Part shown: in pieces, positions 7,429 through 16,107 of the stretch
Layout: every line of letters begins with the position of its first letter
Numbering within the stretch: position 1 is the first letter of the stretch
Assembly: GCA_934098525.1 (NCBI GenBank)
Contig: CAKONZ010000009.1
Location: forward strand, 1 to 59,648
Direction of reading: 5' to 3'
From: an uncultured Bacilli bacterium
Lineage (GTDB): Bacteria > Bacillota_I > Bacilli_A > RF39 > UBA660
DNA: 59,648 nt
Position numbers and translations under genes: made by a program
The notes under the pieces: generated by a model
Databases searched by the model: none
Told to the model about the DNA's origin: nothing
Seen by the model: the letters and a program-made list of their open reading frames with translations, nothing else

Positions 7429-9729
7429 TTATTCTTCTTCATAGTCAATGTCTTCTTTATCAAGTTTTACTAATACTTCTCTAGGTTTTGAACCATTTTG
7501 TGGTCCAATTATTCCTCTTTCTTCAAGTAAATCAATTATTCTGGCTGCTCTATTATAGCCAAGTTTGAATTTTCTTTGTAATAGTGATGCTGAAGCTTTA
7601 CCACTTGTTACAACAAATTCAACAATATCATTATATAATGGATCATCATATTCTTCAACTGTATGTGATACTGGATTGTTTTTTATGTCTTCATCTAGTT
7701 CTTCAGGGGATTTTAAGAATGATTCATCATACATTGCTTTTTGTTGATTAATTGTATAGTCTACAACTTTTTTTATTTCTTCTTCGGAAATGTAAGCACC
7801 TTGAATTCTTGTAGGAGCATTTTCTCCCATTGGTAAGAATAACATGTCTCCTTTTCCAAGTAATTTTTCTGCTCCGGCCATATCAAGAATTGTTCTTGAA
7901 TCAATTTGTGAGGAAACTGCAAATGATATTCTTGAAGGAATATTTGATTTAATCAATCCTGTAATTACGTCAGTTGATGGTCTTTGAGTTGCAATAATTA
8001 GATGAATTCCAGCAGCACGAGCCATTTGTGTTATTCTCATGATTGAGTCTTCTACTTCTTTTCCCGCTACTAACATAAGGTCTGCTAACTCATCTACTAT
8101 TATTACCCAATAAGGCATTTTACGCATTTTTTCATCTGGTGGCAATGTTTTATTTTTTTCTTCTACTATTTTATTGTAACCAGAAATATTTTTTGTACCA
8201 TTTTCTTCAAATAAGTCATATCTTCTTTCCATTTCTGATACGGCTTTTTTAAGTGCTAAGGATGCTTTTTTAGGATCAGTAACAACTGGTGTTACTAAAT
8301 GTGGTATACCATTGTAAATTCCTAATTCAACTTTTTTAGGGTCTACTAGGATAAGTTTTACTTCATCAGGTTTGGCATTCATTAGGATAGAGATAATCAT
8401 ACCATTGATACATACTGATTTACCACTACCAGTAGCTCCTGCTACTAAAAGATGTGGTGTTTTATCAATTTCACACCCTTTTACTTTACCCATTATATCT
8501 TTTCCTAATGCTACATTAAGTAGAGATTTACTTTTTGGAAGTCCTTCAATAGTTTCTCTTACTGTTACCATTTGTGGTGTTTCGTTAGGCATTTCAATTC
8601 CTACTGTTGATTTTCCTGGAATTGGAGCTTGAATACGAACATCTTTTTTTGCCAATGCTAAAGATATTTCTCTATTTATTCCTAATAGTTTACTAACTTT
8701 TGTTCCAGATTGTAATTCTAATTCATACTGAGTTACTGTTGGTCCTATATTTACTTCTACTACATGTCCTATTATATTGAAATCTTTTAGAACTTTTTCT
8801 AGTATTTCAATATTTTTTTCAATTAAAGCATGATCAGTAGATTTTTTTACTTTCTTAGGAGCTTCTAATAAGTCAGTTGGAGGTAATTTGTAGTTTTCGT
8901 TTATTTCTTCTACAAATTCTTTCTTTTCTTTTTTCTCTTCTTCTTTTGTGTTATCGTTTATTACTAATGATTTATTATTTTTTAATTCATCCATTGTAAC
9001 AACTGGTTTTTCTTGATCATTGTGATCTACTATTGCAGCTTTAGATTTAAAGTTATCATCTTTGTATTTTTCGTATTTATCATTTTCTTCATCTTTATGT
9101 TTTTCTTTATTTTTATCTTTTTTAGGAAGTGATTCTTTTGTTTTATCAATGGCTCTTTTAGTTATGTCTAAGATAGAGAATCCTGTAAATATTGTTATTC
9201 CTGCTCCAATTAATACCCAAAGTACTATTGTTGTCCCTTCACTTTCAAATAATTTATAAAATAATGTTGCAAATAATGCTCCTAGTATTCCTCCTCCAGT
9301 ATTAGATAGACTTGAGTTAAATACTCCAGTTTTTATTTCTCCAGCCATTATTCTTTCTATACCGGTCATAAGATAATCTATTGTTTCTGTTATTATTTTT
9401 TTGCCTTCAATATTTTCTAATACATAGTTTTGGTGTAAAAACACTAATACTCCTATTAAAATAAAATATATTCCTAACATTTTTGTAGAAAAGAAATCAA
9501 AGTTTTCTCTTTTTATCATCATATATATTCCTATAAATAAAAGGAAGATAAGTAAAAAGAAATATAAATTTCCTACTGTAAATAAACTAAAAGCTGAGAT
9601 TATTCTGCCTACTGGCCCATATTTTCCTATTCCAAGTACTGCTATAAGTACTAATAATATTCCTATTAATTCAACAAAATATTCTGGTTTCTTTTTCTTT
9701 GATGAGTTTTTCTTTTTACGTTTTGCCAT
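7429..9729 (-). CDS. ftsK: DNA translocase FtsK/SpoIIIE
   Basis: A 766-residue hexameric DNA pump for chromosome segregation at the septum (or into the forespore). Layout: about four membrane helices within residues 20-190, a charged Lys/Glu/Asp linker (about 190-290), the alpha/beta motor with Walker A GATGSGKSVCING and Walker B IIVDELADLMLV, the RMTQMARAAGIHLIIATQRP segment, and a C-terminal winged-helix gamma domain (DIVEFVVTSGKASASLLQR) that reads KOPS/SRS sequences. The start follows GGAGTGAGCTT. The gene heads the deoD-ymfF-ymfH run. Whether it is the sporulation-specific SpoIIIE cannot be told, but length and synteny agree with that lineage. Confidence 0.95.
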   Translation of the reverse strand: MAKRKKKNSSKKKKPEYFVELIGILLVLIAVLGIGKYGPVGRIISAFSLFTVGNLYFFLLIFLLFIGIYMMIKRENFDFFSTKMLGIYFILIGVLVFLHQNYVLENIEGKKIITETIDYLMTGIERIMAGEIKTGVFNSSLSNTGGGILGALFATLFYKLFESEGTTIVLWVLIGAGITIFTGFSILDITKRAIDKTKESLPKKDKNKEKHKDEENDKYEKYKDDNFKSKAAIVDHNDQEKPVVTMDELKNNKSLVINDNTKEEEKKEKKEFVEEINENYKLPPTDLLEAPKKVKKSTDHALIEKNIEILEKVLKDFNIIGHVVEVNIGPTVTQYELELQSGTKVSKLLGINREISLALAKKDVRIQAPIPGKSTVGIEMPNETPQMVTVRETIEGLPKSKSLLNVALGKDIMGKVKGCEIDKTPHLLVAGATGSGKSVCINGMIISILMNAKPDEVKLILVDPKKVELGIYNGIPHLVTPVVTDPKKASLALKKAVSEMERRYDLFEENGTKNISGYNKIVEEKNKTLPPDEKMRKMPYWVIIVDELADLMLVAGKEVEDSIMRITQMARAAGIHLIIATQRPSTDVITGLIKSNIPSRISFAVSSQIDSRTILDMAGAEKLLGKGDMLFLPMGENAPTRIQGAYISEEEIKKVVDYTINQQKAMYDESFLKSPEELDEDIKNNPVSHTVEEYDDPLYNDIVEFVVTSGKASASLLQRKFKLGYNRAARIIDLLEERGIIGPQNGSKPREVLVKLDKEDIDYEEE

Positions 9730-9794
9730 AAGCTCACTCCTATACTGAGATAATTATAACATAAATATTTGTAATTATCATCTAGTAAAAATTA

Positions 9795-9825
9795 AAAAAA
9801 TAAAGAAAATTGTTCTTTATTTTTT
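9795..9825 (-). terminator. Terminator between ftsK and the exported-protein pair
   Basis: Hairpin AAATAAAGAA/TTCTTTATTT with T-runs on both sides. On the minus strand it ends the transcript containing the PdaC/RsiV-like gene and its frameshifted partner. Confidence 0.65.
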
Positions 9826-9883
9826 GTTTTTATATAGAAATTTTTTTATTATTATAATTCTTTTATTCTAAATTCATATTGTT

Positions 9884-10023
9884 TTAATATGTTATTTTTT
9901 GATCTCTAGCATTATTGCCTGGTAATGATTTTTCATATACTATATACCCTAATAATCCTAAGATTATTAATATTAAAGCAAATATTATAAATATAATTTT
10001 TTATTATCCATAAGTTTATTCAT
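9884..10023 (-). pseudogene. Frameshifted small membrane protein gene
   Basis: ATG at 10021-10023 overlaps the stop of the preceding gene (TAATG) and reads MNKLMDNKK, then runs into a stop within 12 codons. One extra A in the A6 run would restore a 46-residue protein: MNKLMDNKK, a membrane helix (FIIFALILIILGLLGYIVY), and a short tail ending DQKITY. The helix and position echo the N-terminus of the upstream gene (RFLTIIVILSVLLVGSLGYITYDK), suggesting a truncated tandem copy. It is either a broken gene, a slippage-controlled gene at the A-run, or a sequencing indel. Confidence 0.5.
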
Positions 10024-10817
10024 TAAGCGCATACATTTGCTACAACAAAAGTATAAGTTTTATTATCATTTATTTTTAAACCACTTGAACAATAATGTTT
10101 TTCTAGAACGTTTAATATTTCTTTATTAGTTGTTTTAGAATCAAGTGAAAATTCTTTACTGTTTCTAACTTTTTTATAGAATTCTTCTTCTGATAATCCT
10201 ATTTTTTTCATAGCTTCAAGTAATGTTAATTCTTTATCATTTTTAATATCATAGAAATAATTATATCTATCTGTATATCCAGATCCTTCAAATATTGATG
10301 TTGACGCTACTAAGTCAAGTAAAACTATATCATTTTTTATAATATAATTATAATTTACAGTATAACTTCTTACTTTTGAATTAAGTGATTTTATTTCATT
10401 GTCATAAATATTGTTTTGAATTTTTCCATTTATGCTTTCTGTTACTTTTGTGTTTCCTGTTAGTTTTGGTACATTAATATCCATTTCAACATCATGGTTT
10501 TCATATTCAGATCCAGATGGACCTTTAACTGTTCCTTTTTTTGTATAAGATGTTTCTACTTTTACTTCTGTTTTTACTTGATTGTCTTTGTCATTCTTAG
10601 TTTGACTGTCTTTGTTGTCATTGTTAGTTGTATCATCTTTTGTATTATTATCTTTGTTTTCTTTGTTATCATTGTTATCTTTTTTTGTGTCATTTTTTAC
10701 TTCGTTTGTGTTATCTTTTTTGTTTGAAAGCTTATCATATGTTATATATCCTAATGATCCTACTAATAGTACTGATAATATAACTATGATGGTTAAAAAT
10801 CTTTTGTTATTTTCCAT
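10023..10817 (-). CDS. Exported protein with PdaC/RsiV-like domain
   Basis: 264 residues. An N-terminal membrane anchor (about 7-25) is followed by a strongly biased Asp/Asn/Lys linker (about 32-85) and a folded C-terminal domain. The domain reads VPKLTGNTKVTESINGKIQN, then NYNYIIKNDIVLLDLVASTS and YFYDIKNDKELTLLEAMKK, the order seen in DUF4163/DUF3298 domains of PdaC and RsiV. Those bind peptidoglycan fragments or lysozyme; no deacetylase domain is attached. The ribosome binding region contains three AGGAG-like boxes. The gene is translationally coupled to a frameshifted membrane-protein remnant. Confidence 0.6.
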   Translation of the reverse strand: MENNKRFLTIIVILSVLLVGSLGYITYDKLSNKKDNTNEVKNDTKKDNNDNKENKDNNTKDDTTNNDNKDSQTKNDKDNQVKTEVKVETSYTKKGTVKGPSGSEYENHDVEMDINVPKLTGNTKVTESINGKIQNNIYDNEIKSLNSKVRSYTVNYNYIIKNDIVLLDLVASTSIFEGSGYTDRYNYFYDIKNDKELTLLEAMKKIGLSEEEFYKKVRNSKEFSLDSKTTNKEILNVLEKHYCSSGLKINDNKTYTFVVANVCA

Positions 10818-10856
10818 AACTTTTCTCCTCCTTCTCCTTCTCTTTTTAACAATTTC

Positions 10857-10882
10857 ATTATAACATACCCCATCCGGGTCAA
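10857..10882 (-). promoter_or_regulatory. Promoter with GC-rich inverted repeat
   Basis: On the minus strand an extended -10 element (TGTTATAAT, core at 10857-10862) lies 14 nt from TTGACC (10877-10882). The spacer contains ACCC-CATCC-GGGT (10867-10879), a GC-rich inverted repeat that stands out in this AT-rich window. The short spacing and the repeat suggest a regulated promoter for the exported protein. Confidence 0.45.
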
Positions 10883-10960
10883 TTTTTTTTTATTAACGAT
10901 TATTTTTTACTTTACGTAAATCTATAGTTTGTGTAGTAGTTTATGTATAGTTTAAAATAT

Positions 10961-10995
10961 AAAAAAGGATAGACTATAATGATATAGATCTATCC
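10961..10995 (-). terminator. Terminator after fic
   Basis: Hairpin GGATAGA/TCTATCC with a 15-nt loop, followed on the minus strand by six T, just after the fic stop. Confidence 0.7.
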
Positions 10996-11015
10996 TAAAT
11001 TTATCTATTTATTTA

Positions 11016-12077
11016 TTATTTAATATTTATTATCCATTCTCCATTTCTCTTTCCATTCTTTCGAGCAATAAGTCCTTTTTCTTGCATTTCGTTCATTCTT
11101 GCTTTAATTGTCCTTAATGATTTATTAATCATATTAGCAATTTCTTCTTGTTTTATCATTGGATTACTTCTAATGATATTTATGATTGCTTGTTCTTCTA
11201 AAGTGCAATTTTTGCACTTTAAATCATCTTCATTTGTATTTTGATCATAATCAATATGCGTATATCTATTTTTTAATTCGTATTTAGAATTTGTTAGTAA
11301 ATTATAAAAGAATTTTTCTAAGAATGAAATATCTTCAAAAATATTACTATCAAATTTTTTATAGTTAGCTCTTACTAATGAATTCCTAAAATACCATGAT
11401 TTTTTTGCAAATACCTCATCATTTATATTAAAACCAAATGTTCTTAAATACTTAATAATAAATACTGCTGTTGTTCTTGTGTTACCTTCATAAAATGGAT
11501 GAACTTGCCAAATATTTGATGTAAAACGACATAAATGTTTTATTGATTCTTCTAATGATAAATTTTTATATGAAAAGTTTTTTTCTTGTTCAAAATCATA
11601 TTGTAGTGAATCCATAATGGTTTCATATGATGCGTATATAACAGTATCCCCTTTTAATATCCATTCATCTTTTTCTATATTATAGTCTCTTATTTTCCCA
11701 GCATGTTTATATATCCCCGAAAATAATTTTTTATGTATGCTTATTAGTTCTATAGGATTAAAATTAAATGATTTATCACTTAATATTTCTGTTATTCTTA
11801 CGGATACTTTATCTGCTTCTTCAGTGTTTTCTAATTCTTCTGTTTTTCTTTTATCTAAAACCTTATAATACTTATTTATTCTGTTTTCTACTTCTTCTAT
11901 ATTAATATTTCCTTCAATATGCTCTTTAGCAGTATCTATCAAATATTTAGAAGGCTTCAAACCGTCTACATCTTGCAGTCCAATCGCAGTTTCCCAGGTT
12001 TTAGCTTTTTCAACTGCAGAAGGTTCGCCTATTTTTACATACTCAGATAATTCTGAATTCCAATTTTCTTTGTTCAT
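11016..12077 (-). CDS. Fic family protein with VbhA-like N-terminus
   Basis: A 353-residue Fic-domain protein, expected to transfer AMP (or another nucleotide moiety) onto target proteins. The catalytic loop reads HPFYEGNTRTT (about residue 192), with the key His present and Thr in place of the second Gly of GNGR. The N-terminal 60 residues (GLKPSKYLIDTAKEHIEGNI...) look like a VbhA antitoxin-type regulatory segment fused in cis. The C-terminus (about 285-353) is a winged helix-turn-helix (IIRSNPMIKQEEIANMINKS), plausibly DNA-binding. The promoter carries an operator-like repeat, and one more copy lies inside the gene near 11200. The start has an AGGAGGAACT site. Confidence 0.85.
   Translation of the reverse strand: MNKENWNSELSEYVKIGEPSAVEKAKTWETAIGLQDVDGLKPSKYLIDTAKEHIEGNINIEEVENRINKYYKVLDKRKTEELENTEEADKVSVRITEILSDKSFNFNPIELISIHKKLFSGIYKHAGKIRDYNIEKDEWILKGDTVIYASYETIMDSLQYDFEQEKNFSYKNLSLEESIKHLCRFTSNIWQVHPFYEGNTRTTAVFIIKYLRTFGFNINDEVFAKKSWYFRNSLVRANYKKFDSNIFEDISFLEKFFYNLLTNSKYELKNRYTHIDYDQNTNEDDLKCKNCTLEEQAIINIIRSNPMIKQEEIANMINKSLRTIKARMNEMQEKGLIARKNGKRNGEWIINIK
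11200..11220. promoter_or_regulatory. Intragenic copy of the fic operator palindrome
   Basis: AAAGTGCAA-TTT-TTGCACTTT, 21 nt, with the same two 9-nt arms and 3-nt spacer as the palindrome upstream of the promoter (12134-12154). It lies inside the fic reading frame, encoding part of the Cys-containing linker before the winged helix. Confidence 0.55.
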
Positions 12078-12100
12078 AATAGTTCCTCCTAACTGTTAAT

Positions 12101-12129
12101 ATTATATCATTTTTTAAGAAAATACACAA
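12101..12129 (-). promoter_or_regulatory. Promoter of fic
   Basis: TTGTGT (12124-12129), a 17-nt spacer, then TATAAT (12101-12106) on the minus strand, 24 nt upstream of the start codon. The operator palindrome begins 4 nt upstream of the -35 box. Confidence 0.75.
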
Positions 12130-12133
12130 TTCT

Positions 12134-12184
12134 AAAGTGCAAAATTTGCACTTTGAAATTATATATTTGCACTTTGAAATTATA
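12134..12184. promoter_or_regulatory. Operator-like palindrome and direct repeat
   Basis: A palindrome AAAGTGCAA-AAT-TTGCACTTT (12134-12154) is followed by a second half-site. The stretch TTTGCACTTTGAAATTATAT occurs twice, at 12145 and 12166, with a period of 21 bp (two helical turns). Its position beside the fic promoter suggests a regulator binding site, possibly for the Fic protein's own winged helix. Confidence 0.65.
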
Positions 12185-12199
12185 TTATTTTTTGTTAAT

Positions 12200-12241
12200 A
12201 AAAAAATATAAAATACAGATTTGTCTATATTTTATATTTTA
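12200..12241 (-). terminator. Terminator after RNase J gene
   Basis: AT-rich hairpin (AAAATATAAAATA...AGA, loop TTTG, complementary arm) just after the RNase J stop, with a T-run on the minus strand. Confidence 0.6.
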
Positions 12242-12246
12242 TAATT

Positions 12247-13893
12247 TTATATTTCTAATACTACTGTAATTATCATTGGAATTGATCCAGTTTCTTCATA
12301 AAAGTAGTTTCCTAGTTCTTCTCTTATTTTTTGTTTAATTTTAGTGAAGTCTACTTTTTTTTCTGGAACTATACATTCTTCTATTACTTGTTTTGATATT
12401 TCTTCACTTTTTTCTACTATGTCTAAGTTATCTTTTACATAGATGAAACCTCTTGTTAAGATTTGAGGGTTTGCTAATAGTTGTTTTGTTTTTTTATCTA
12501 TTGATGCTGATACTACTACTATTCCATTTTTTGATAATAATTCTCTATCTTTTAATACTAGTTCTCCAATATCATCAGATGATGAACCATCTATTAATGT
12601 TTCATCTGTTTTGATATGTTCTTTTGTATCTTTGTATACACCTTGTTCAAATGTTGCTACATCACCATTTAGTTTTAATAATATGTTTTCTTTATTCATT
12701 CCTATTTGTTCTGCAATTGCAGCATTCATATATTGATATCTATATTCTCCTTTTATTGGGAAATAGTATTTAGGATTCATTAAGTTTAACATTTGCATTA
12801 AATCTTCACTTGAGGCATGATGTAATACATGTTTTTTGAATGGTAATGTTATAGTGTCTACTTCAAGTCTTGATAATTCATCTATTATTTTAGCTATTTT
12901 CTTTTCATTACCTGGATAAACTGGTTCTGATATAAATACTGTATCTTTTTCTTTGAATTTAATAAATTTGTCATAACCATTAGCTATTTTTTCAATACTT
13001 GCAAAACTTTTTTCTTTATCATCTGATGTAATAATTACTACATCTCTATCATTTATATTTGATAAGTCTCCGATTTGATTAGTATCTATTTTTAGGTATT
13101 CCATTTCTGTAGCGTATTGAATTACTTCTTGTAATTTTTTACCCATTATTACTACTTTACGATGTGTTCTTTTTATTTGATCAAATATTTCTTGTAATCT
13201 ATATATGTGTGTTGGAAAAACATTGATTATTATTCTTCCATCTGTTTTATTTAATACATCCCATATGCTTTTTGATATTCTATGATATGGTGATGTATGT
13301 CCTTCTCTATAAGCATATACTGATTCTGCTAAGAGACATAGTACTCCTTGTTTTCCTACATATGCTAATTTTCCTATATCGGTTTTATAAGGTCCAAGCA
13401 TTGTTGAGTCAAATACAAAGTCTGTTGCATAAACAATAGCACCGTCATCTGTATATAATACATAAAGTATAGTTTCAGGCATTGAATGTGTTACTTCTAT
13501 TGGAAAAATTGTAAATCCTGCTACTTCTAATTTAGAATGTGGTCTTATTTCTTTTAAGGTCGCTTTTATATTTTCTTTGTTTAATTCTTCTTTTAAAATA
13601 TTCATTGTAAATTTTGTAGCATAAATTGGTATAGAAGGAATAGCCTTTAATAAATCTGGTACTGCTCCCATATTTCCTTCATGGGCATGACTTAAAAATA
13701 AACCTCTTATTTTCTTTTTATTTTTTTCTAAGTATTCAAATGATGGAATTATATAATCAACTCCAAGCATATTTGAGGTTGGATATTTTAATCCAGCATC
13801 AAATATAAAGATGTTATTATCAACATCAACAACATACATATTTTTGCCGTTTTCGTTAAGGCCACCAAGGCCAAAAATTTTTATTTTACTCAT
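12247..13893 (-). CDS. RNase J, J2-like (degenerate metal site)
   Basis: A 548-residue beta-CASP metallo-beta-lactamase-fold ribonuclease of the RNase J family (mRNA and rRNA 5'-end processing). The fold is complete: GLGGLNENGKNMYVVD, the metal motif, VTHSMPET, YATDFVFDST, the beta-CASP insert and the C-terminal dimerisation domain. The first metal motif, HGHEDH in active J1, reads HAHEGN (residues 69-74), and the later HGEYR motif reads KGEYR. Thus a metal-binding Asp and two His are replaced, much as in Bacillus RNase J2, which works with J1. It is probably a J2-type subunit with weak or no activity of its own. Confidence 0.85.
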   Translation of the reverse strand: MSKIKIFGLGGLNENGKNMYVVDVDNNIFIFDAGLKYPTSNMLGVDYIIPSFEYLEKNKKKIRGLFLSHAHEGNMGAVPDLLKAIPSIPIYATKFTMNILKEELNKENIKATLKEIRPHSKLEVAGFTIFPIEVTHSMPETILYVLYTDDGAIVYATDFVFDSTMLGPYKTDIGKLAYVGKQGVLCLLAESVYAYREGHTSPYHRISKSIWDVLNKTDGRIIINVFPTHIYRLQEIFDQIKRTHRKVVIMGKKLQEVIQYATEMEYLKIDTNQIGDLSNINDRDVVIITSDDKEKSFASIEKIANGYDKFIKFKEKDTVFISEPVYPGNEKKIAKIIDELSRLEVDTITLPFKKHVLHHASSEDLMQMLNLMNPKYYFPIKGEYRYQYMNAAIAEQIGMNKENILLKLNGDVATFEQGVYKDTKEHIKTDETLIDGSSSDDIGELVLKDRELLSKNGIVVVSASIDKKTKQLLANPQILTRGFIYVKDNLDIVEKSEEISKQVIEECIVPEKKVDFTKIKQKIREELGNYFYEETGSIPMIITVVLEI

Positions 13894-13973
13894 TATTTCT
13901 CCTTTCTAAATTTTTAACAAAGTAAGCGACTAACTAATTATAGCATTTTTTTTATTTTTTGAAAAGGAGTAAT

Positions 13974-14006
13974 TTAAAAAACTAGAATGTTTTTTCATTC
14001 TAGTTT
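13974..14006 (-). terminator. Terminator after recG
   Basis: Hairpin AAACTAGAATG/CATTCTAGTTT with a T6 loop on the plus strand, 5 nt after the recG stop, followed on the minus strand by six T. Confidence 0.8.
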
Positions 14007-14010
14007 TAAC

Positions 14011-16014
14011 TTAATCTTGACCATCTTTTATGTCTTTTATCATTATTTCTTTTAGTTTATTTAATGATTTATCTTCGTTTGTTAAGAATTCCATTGAGTC
14101 TTTTTTAGCCTGTAGTAATATTTTGTAATCTATTTTTACATCTGCTATTTTAAATGTCATATCTCCACTTTGTTTTGTTCCAAATAGATCTCCATGTCCT
14201 CTTAGTTTGAAGTCTTCTTCTGAGATTTCAAAACCATTATTTGTTTTTGTCATTACTTCTAGTCTTTTATCATCACAATCACTTATTAATATACATTGTG
14301 ATTTTAAATTACTTCTTCCTACTCTTCCTCTTAGTTGGTGAAGTGTTGATAAACCAAATCTATTGGCATCAAATATTACTATCATGGTTGTGTTTGGAAC
14401 GTCTACTCCTACTTCTATTACAGTTGTACTTATTAATATGTTTATTTCATTTTTTCTAAAGCTTTCCATTATTTTGTCTTTTTCTTGTTGTCTTAGTTTA
14501 CCATGAACTACGCCAATTTTATATTTATCTTGAAATGCTAATTGCATTTTATCTTTTAAGTCATCAATAGTAGTTAGATCAAGGTTTTCTGATTCTTCAA
14601 TTAGTGGGGCGATTACATATATTTGATGATTTTGTTTTAATTCATCATACATCATATATAATATGTCTTTCATTTCACTATATTTTTTTAAATACGTTTC
14701 TACTTTTTTACGACCATTTGGTAGTGTGTTTATTGTGGATATATCCATGTCTCCATAGATTGTTAAGGCATATGTTCTAGGAATTGGTGTAGCACTCATA
14801 TATAAGACATCTGGTGTTAATCCTTTGTTTTTTAGGGTTGTTCTTTGTAATACTCCAAATCTATGTTGTTCATCTGTTATTACTAATCCTAGCTTTTTAT
14901 ATTCTACATCATCTTGTATTAAAGCATGGGTTCCTACAATTATATCAATTTCATTGTTTTTTAGTTTTTCATGAATTTCTGTTTTTTCTTTTTTACTAAG
15001 AGATCCTGTTAGTAATTCTACTTTTACATTTGTTTCTTTTAAAATATTTTTTATATTTTCATAATGTTGATTAGCTAATATTTCTGTTGGTACCATTAAT
15101 GCACTTTGATAACCACTTAGGTAATTTACATACATGGCAAGAATTGAAATAATAGTTTTTCCACTTCCTACATCCCCTTGTAGAAGTCTGTTCATTCTTC
15201 TTGATGATGTTAGGTCTTCAATTATTTCTTGTAATACTTTTTGTTGATCTTCTGTTAGTTTATATGGAAGAGATTTTATTAGATCTTTTAGTTTTTTTTC
15301 ATCAAATGTTCTTTCTATTCCATTTTTTATTTTTTTGTTTTTTAGTTTTAGATAATTAATTTTTGTCATGAATAAGAATAATTCTTCGTATTTTAATCTT
15401 CTTTTTGCTTCTTCTAGTTTTTCCATGCTTGATGGATTATGAATTATATTTAAGGCTGTTTTTTTGTTTAAGAAGTCATATTTTATTGTTAAATATTTAG
15501 GAATATAGTCTGTTATTTCGTTTCCATATTGCATTAAGGCTGTATTAATGAATGTAGATATTGTTTTTGATGTTAGGCCACTTGTTCCATGATAAACACT
15601 TTCTATCTTTTCTCCTTTTGGTAGTAATTCTTGTCTTATTTCAGATGCTAAGATTATATTTTTGGATTTTTCATATTTTCCAAATACTGTTATGTTACTT
15701 CCTACTTTTAAGGAGTTCTTTAAAAAGGCTCTGTTGAAGATTGATACTCCTACTATTTTTCCATCAGATGTTATTAGTCTTAAGTTCATTTTATTTAAGT
15801 TACCTTTTAGTCTTATTAAGATTGGAGATGAATCTATTTTACCATCTACTATTACTTTGTCCATCTCTTGAGCTTCTTCTAAATTAGTTCTTTTTATTAA
15901 ATCATATCTATATGGATAATGTGATACTAAATCATCTACTGTTCTAATATCTATTTTTTCAAAAAGCATTGAATTTCTTGGTCCTATTCCCTTTACATCA
16001 TTAATACTTATCAC
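14011..16014 (-). CDS. recG: ATP-dependent DNA helicase RecG
   Basis: A 667-residue SF2 helicase that remodels stalled replication forks and Holliday junctions. N-terminal wedge/OB domain (about 1-230), then helicase motifs: Walker A GDVGSGKT, DEQH (ITDEQHRFGVLQR), MSATPIPRT, and motif VI near LHQLRGRVGRS. The C-terminal RecG tail ends NKLKEIMIKDIKDG. The best start is GTG at 16012-16014, preceded by AAGGAAGTGG; no ATG upstream fits. It is followed by a strong terminator. Length agrees with the family (about 670-690). Confidence 0.95.
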   Translation of the reverse strand: MISINDVKGIGPRNSMLFEKIDIRTVDDLVSHYPYRYDLIKRTNLEEAQEMDKVIVDGKIDSSPILIRLKGNLNKMNLRLITSDGKIVGVSIFNRAFLKNSLKVGSNITVFGKYEKSKNIILASEIRQELLPKGEKIESVYHGTSGLTSKTISTFINTALMQYGNEITDYIPKYLTIKYDFLNKKTALNIIHNPSSMEKLEEAKRRLKYEELFLFMTKINYLKLKNKKIKNGIERTFDEKKLKDLIKSLPYKLTEDQQKVLQEIIEDLTSSRRMNRLLQGDVGSGKTIISILAMYVNYLSGYQSALMVPTEILANQHYENIKNILKETNVKVELLTGSLSKKEKTEIHEKLKNNEIDIIVGTHALIQDDVEYKKLGLVITDEQHRFGVLQRTTLKNKGLTPDVLYMSATPIPRTYALTIYGDMDISTINTLPNGRKKVETYLKKYSEMKDILYMMYDELKQNHQIYVIAPLIEESENLDLTTIDDLKDKMQLAFQDKYKIGVVHGKLRQQEKDKIMESFRKNEINILISTTVIEVGVDVPNTTMIVIFDANRFGLSTLHQLRGRVGRSNLKSQCILISDCDDKRLEVMTKTNNGFEISEEDFKLRGHGDLFGTKQSGDMTFKIADVKIDYKILLQAKKDSMEFLTNEDKSLNKLKEIMIKDIKDGQD

Positions 16015-16081
16015 AATACCACTTCCTTGTTTTTCCTTGAAATTATATCATATTTTTGTGATTTTGAAAAGTTATTTTTAT

Positions 16082-16107
16082 AAAAAAATAGGAATAAATC
16101 CTATTTT
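16082..16107 (-). terminator. Terminator overlapping the end of the cadherin-like gene
   Basis: Hairpin AAAATAGGA/TCCTATTTT with loop ATAAA includes the TAG stop at 16101 and is followed on the minus strand by a T-run. Confidence 0.7.
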
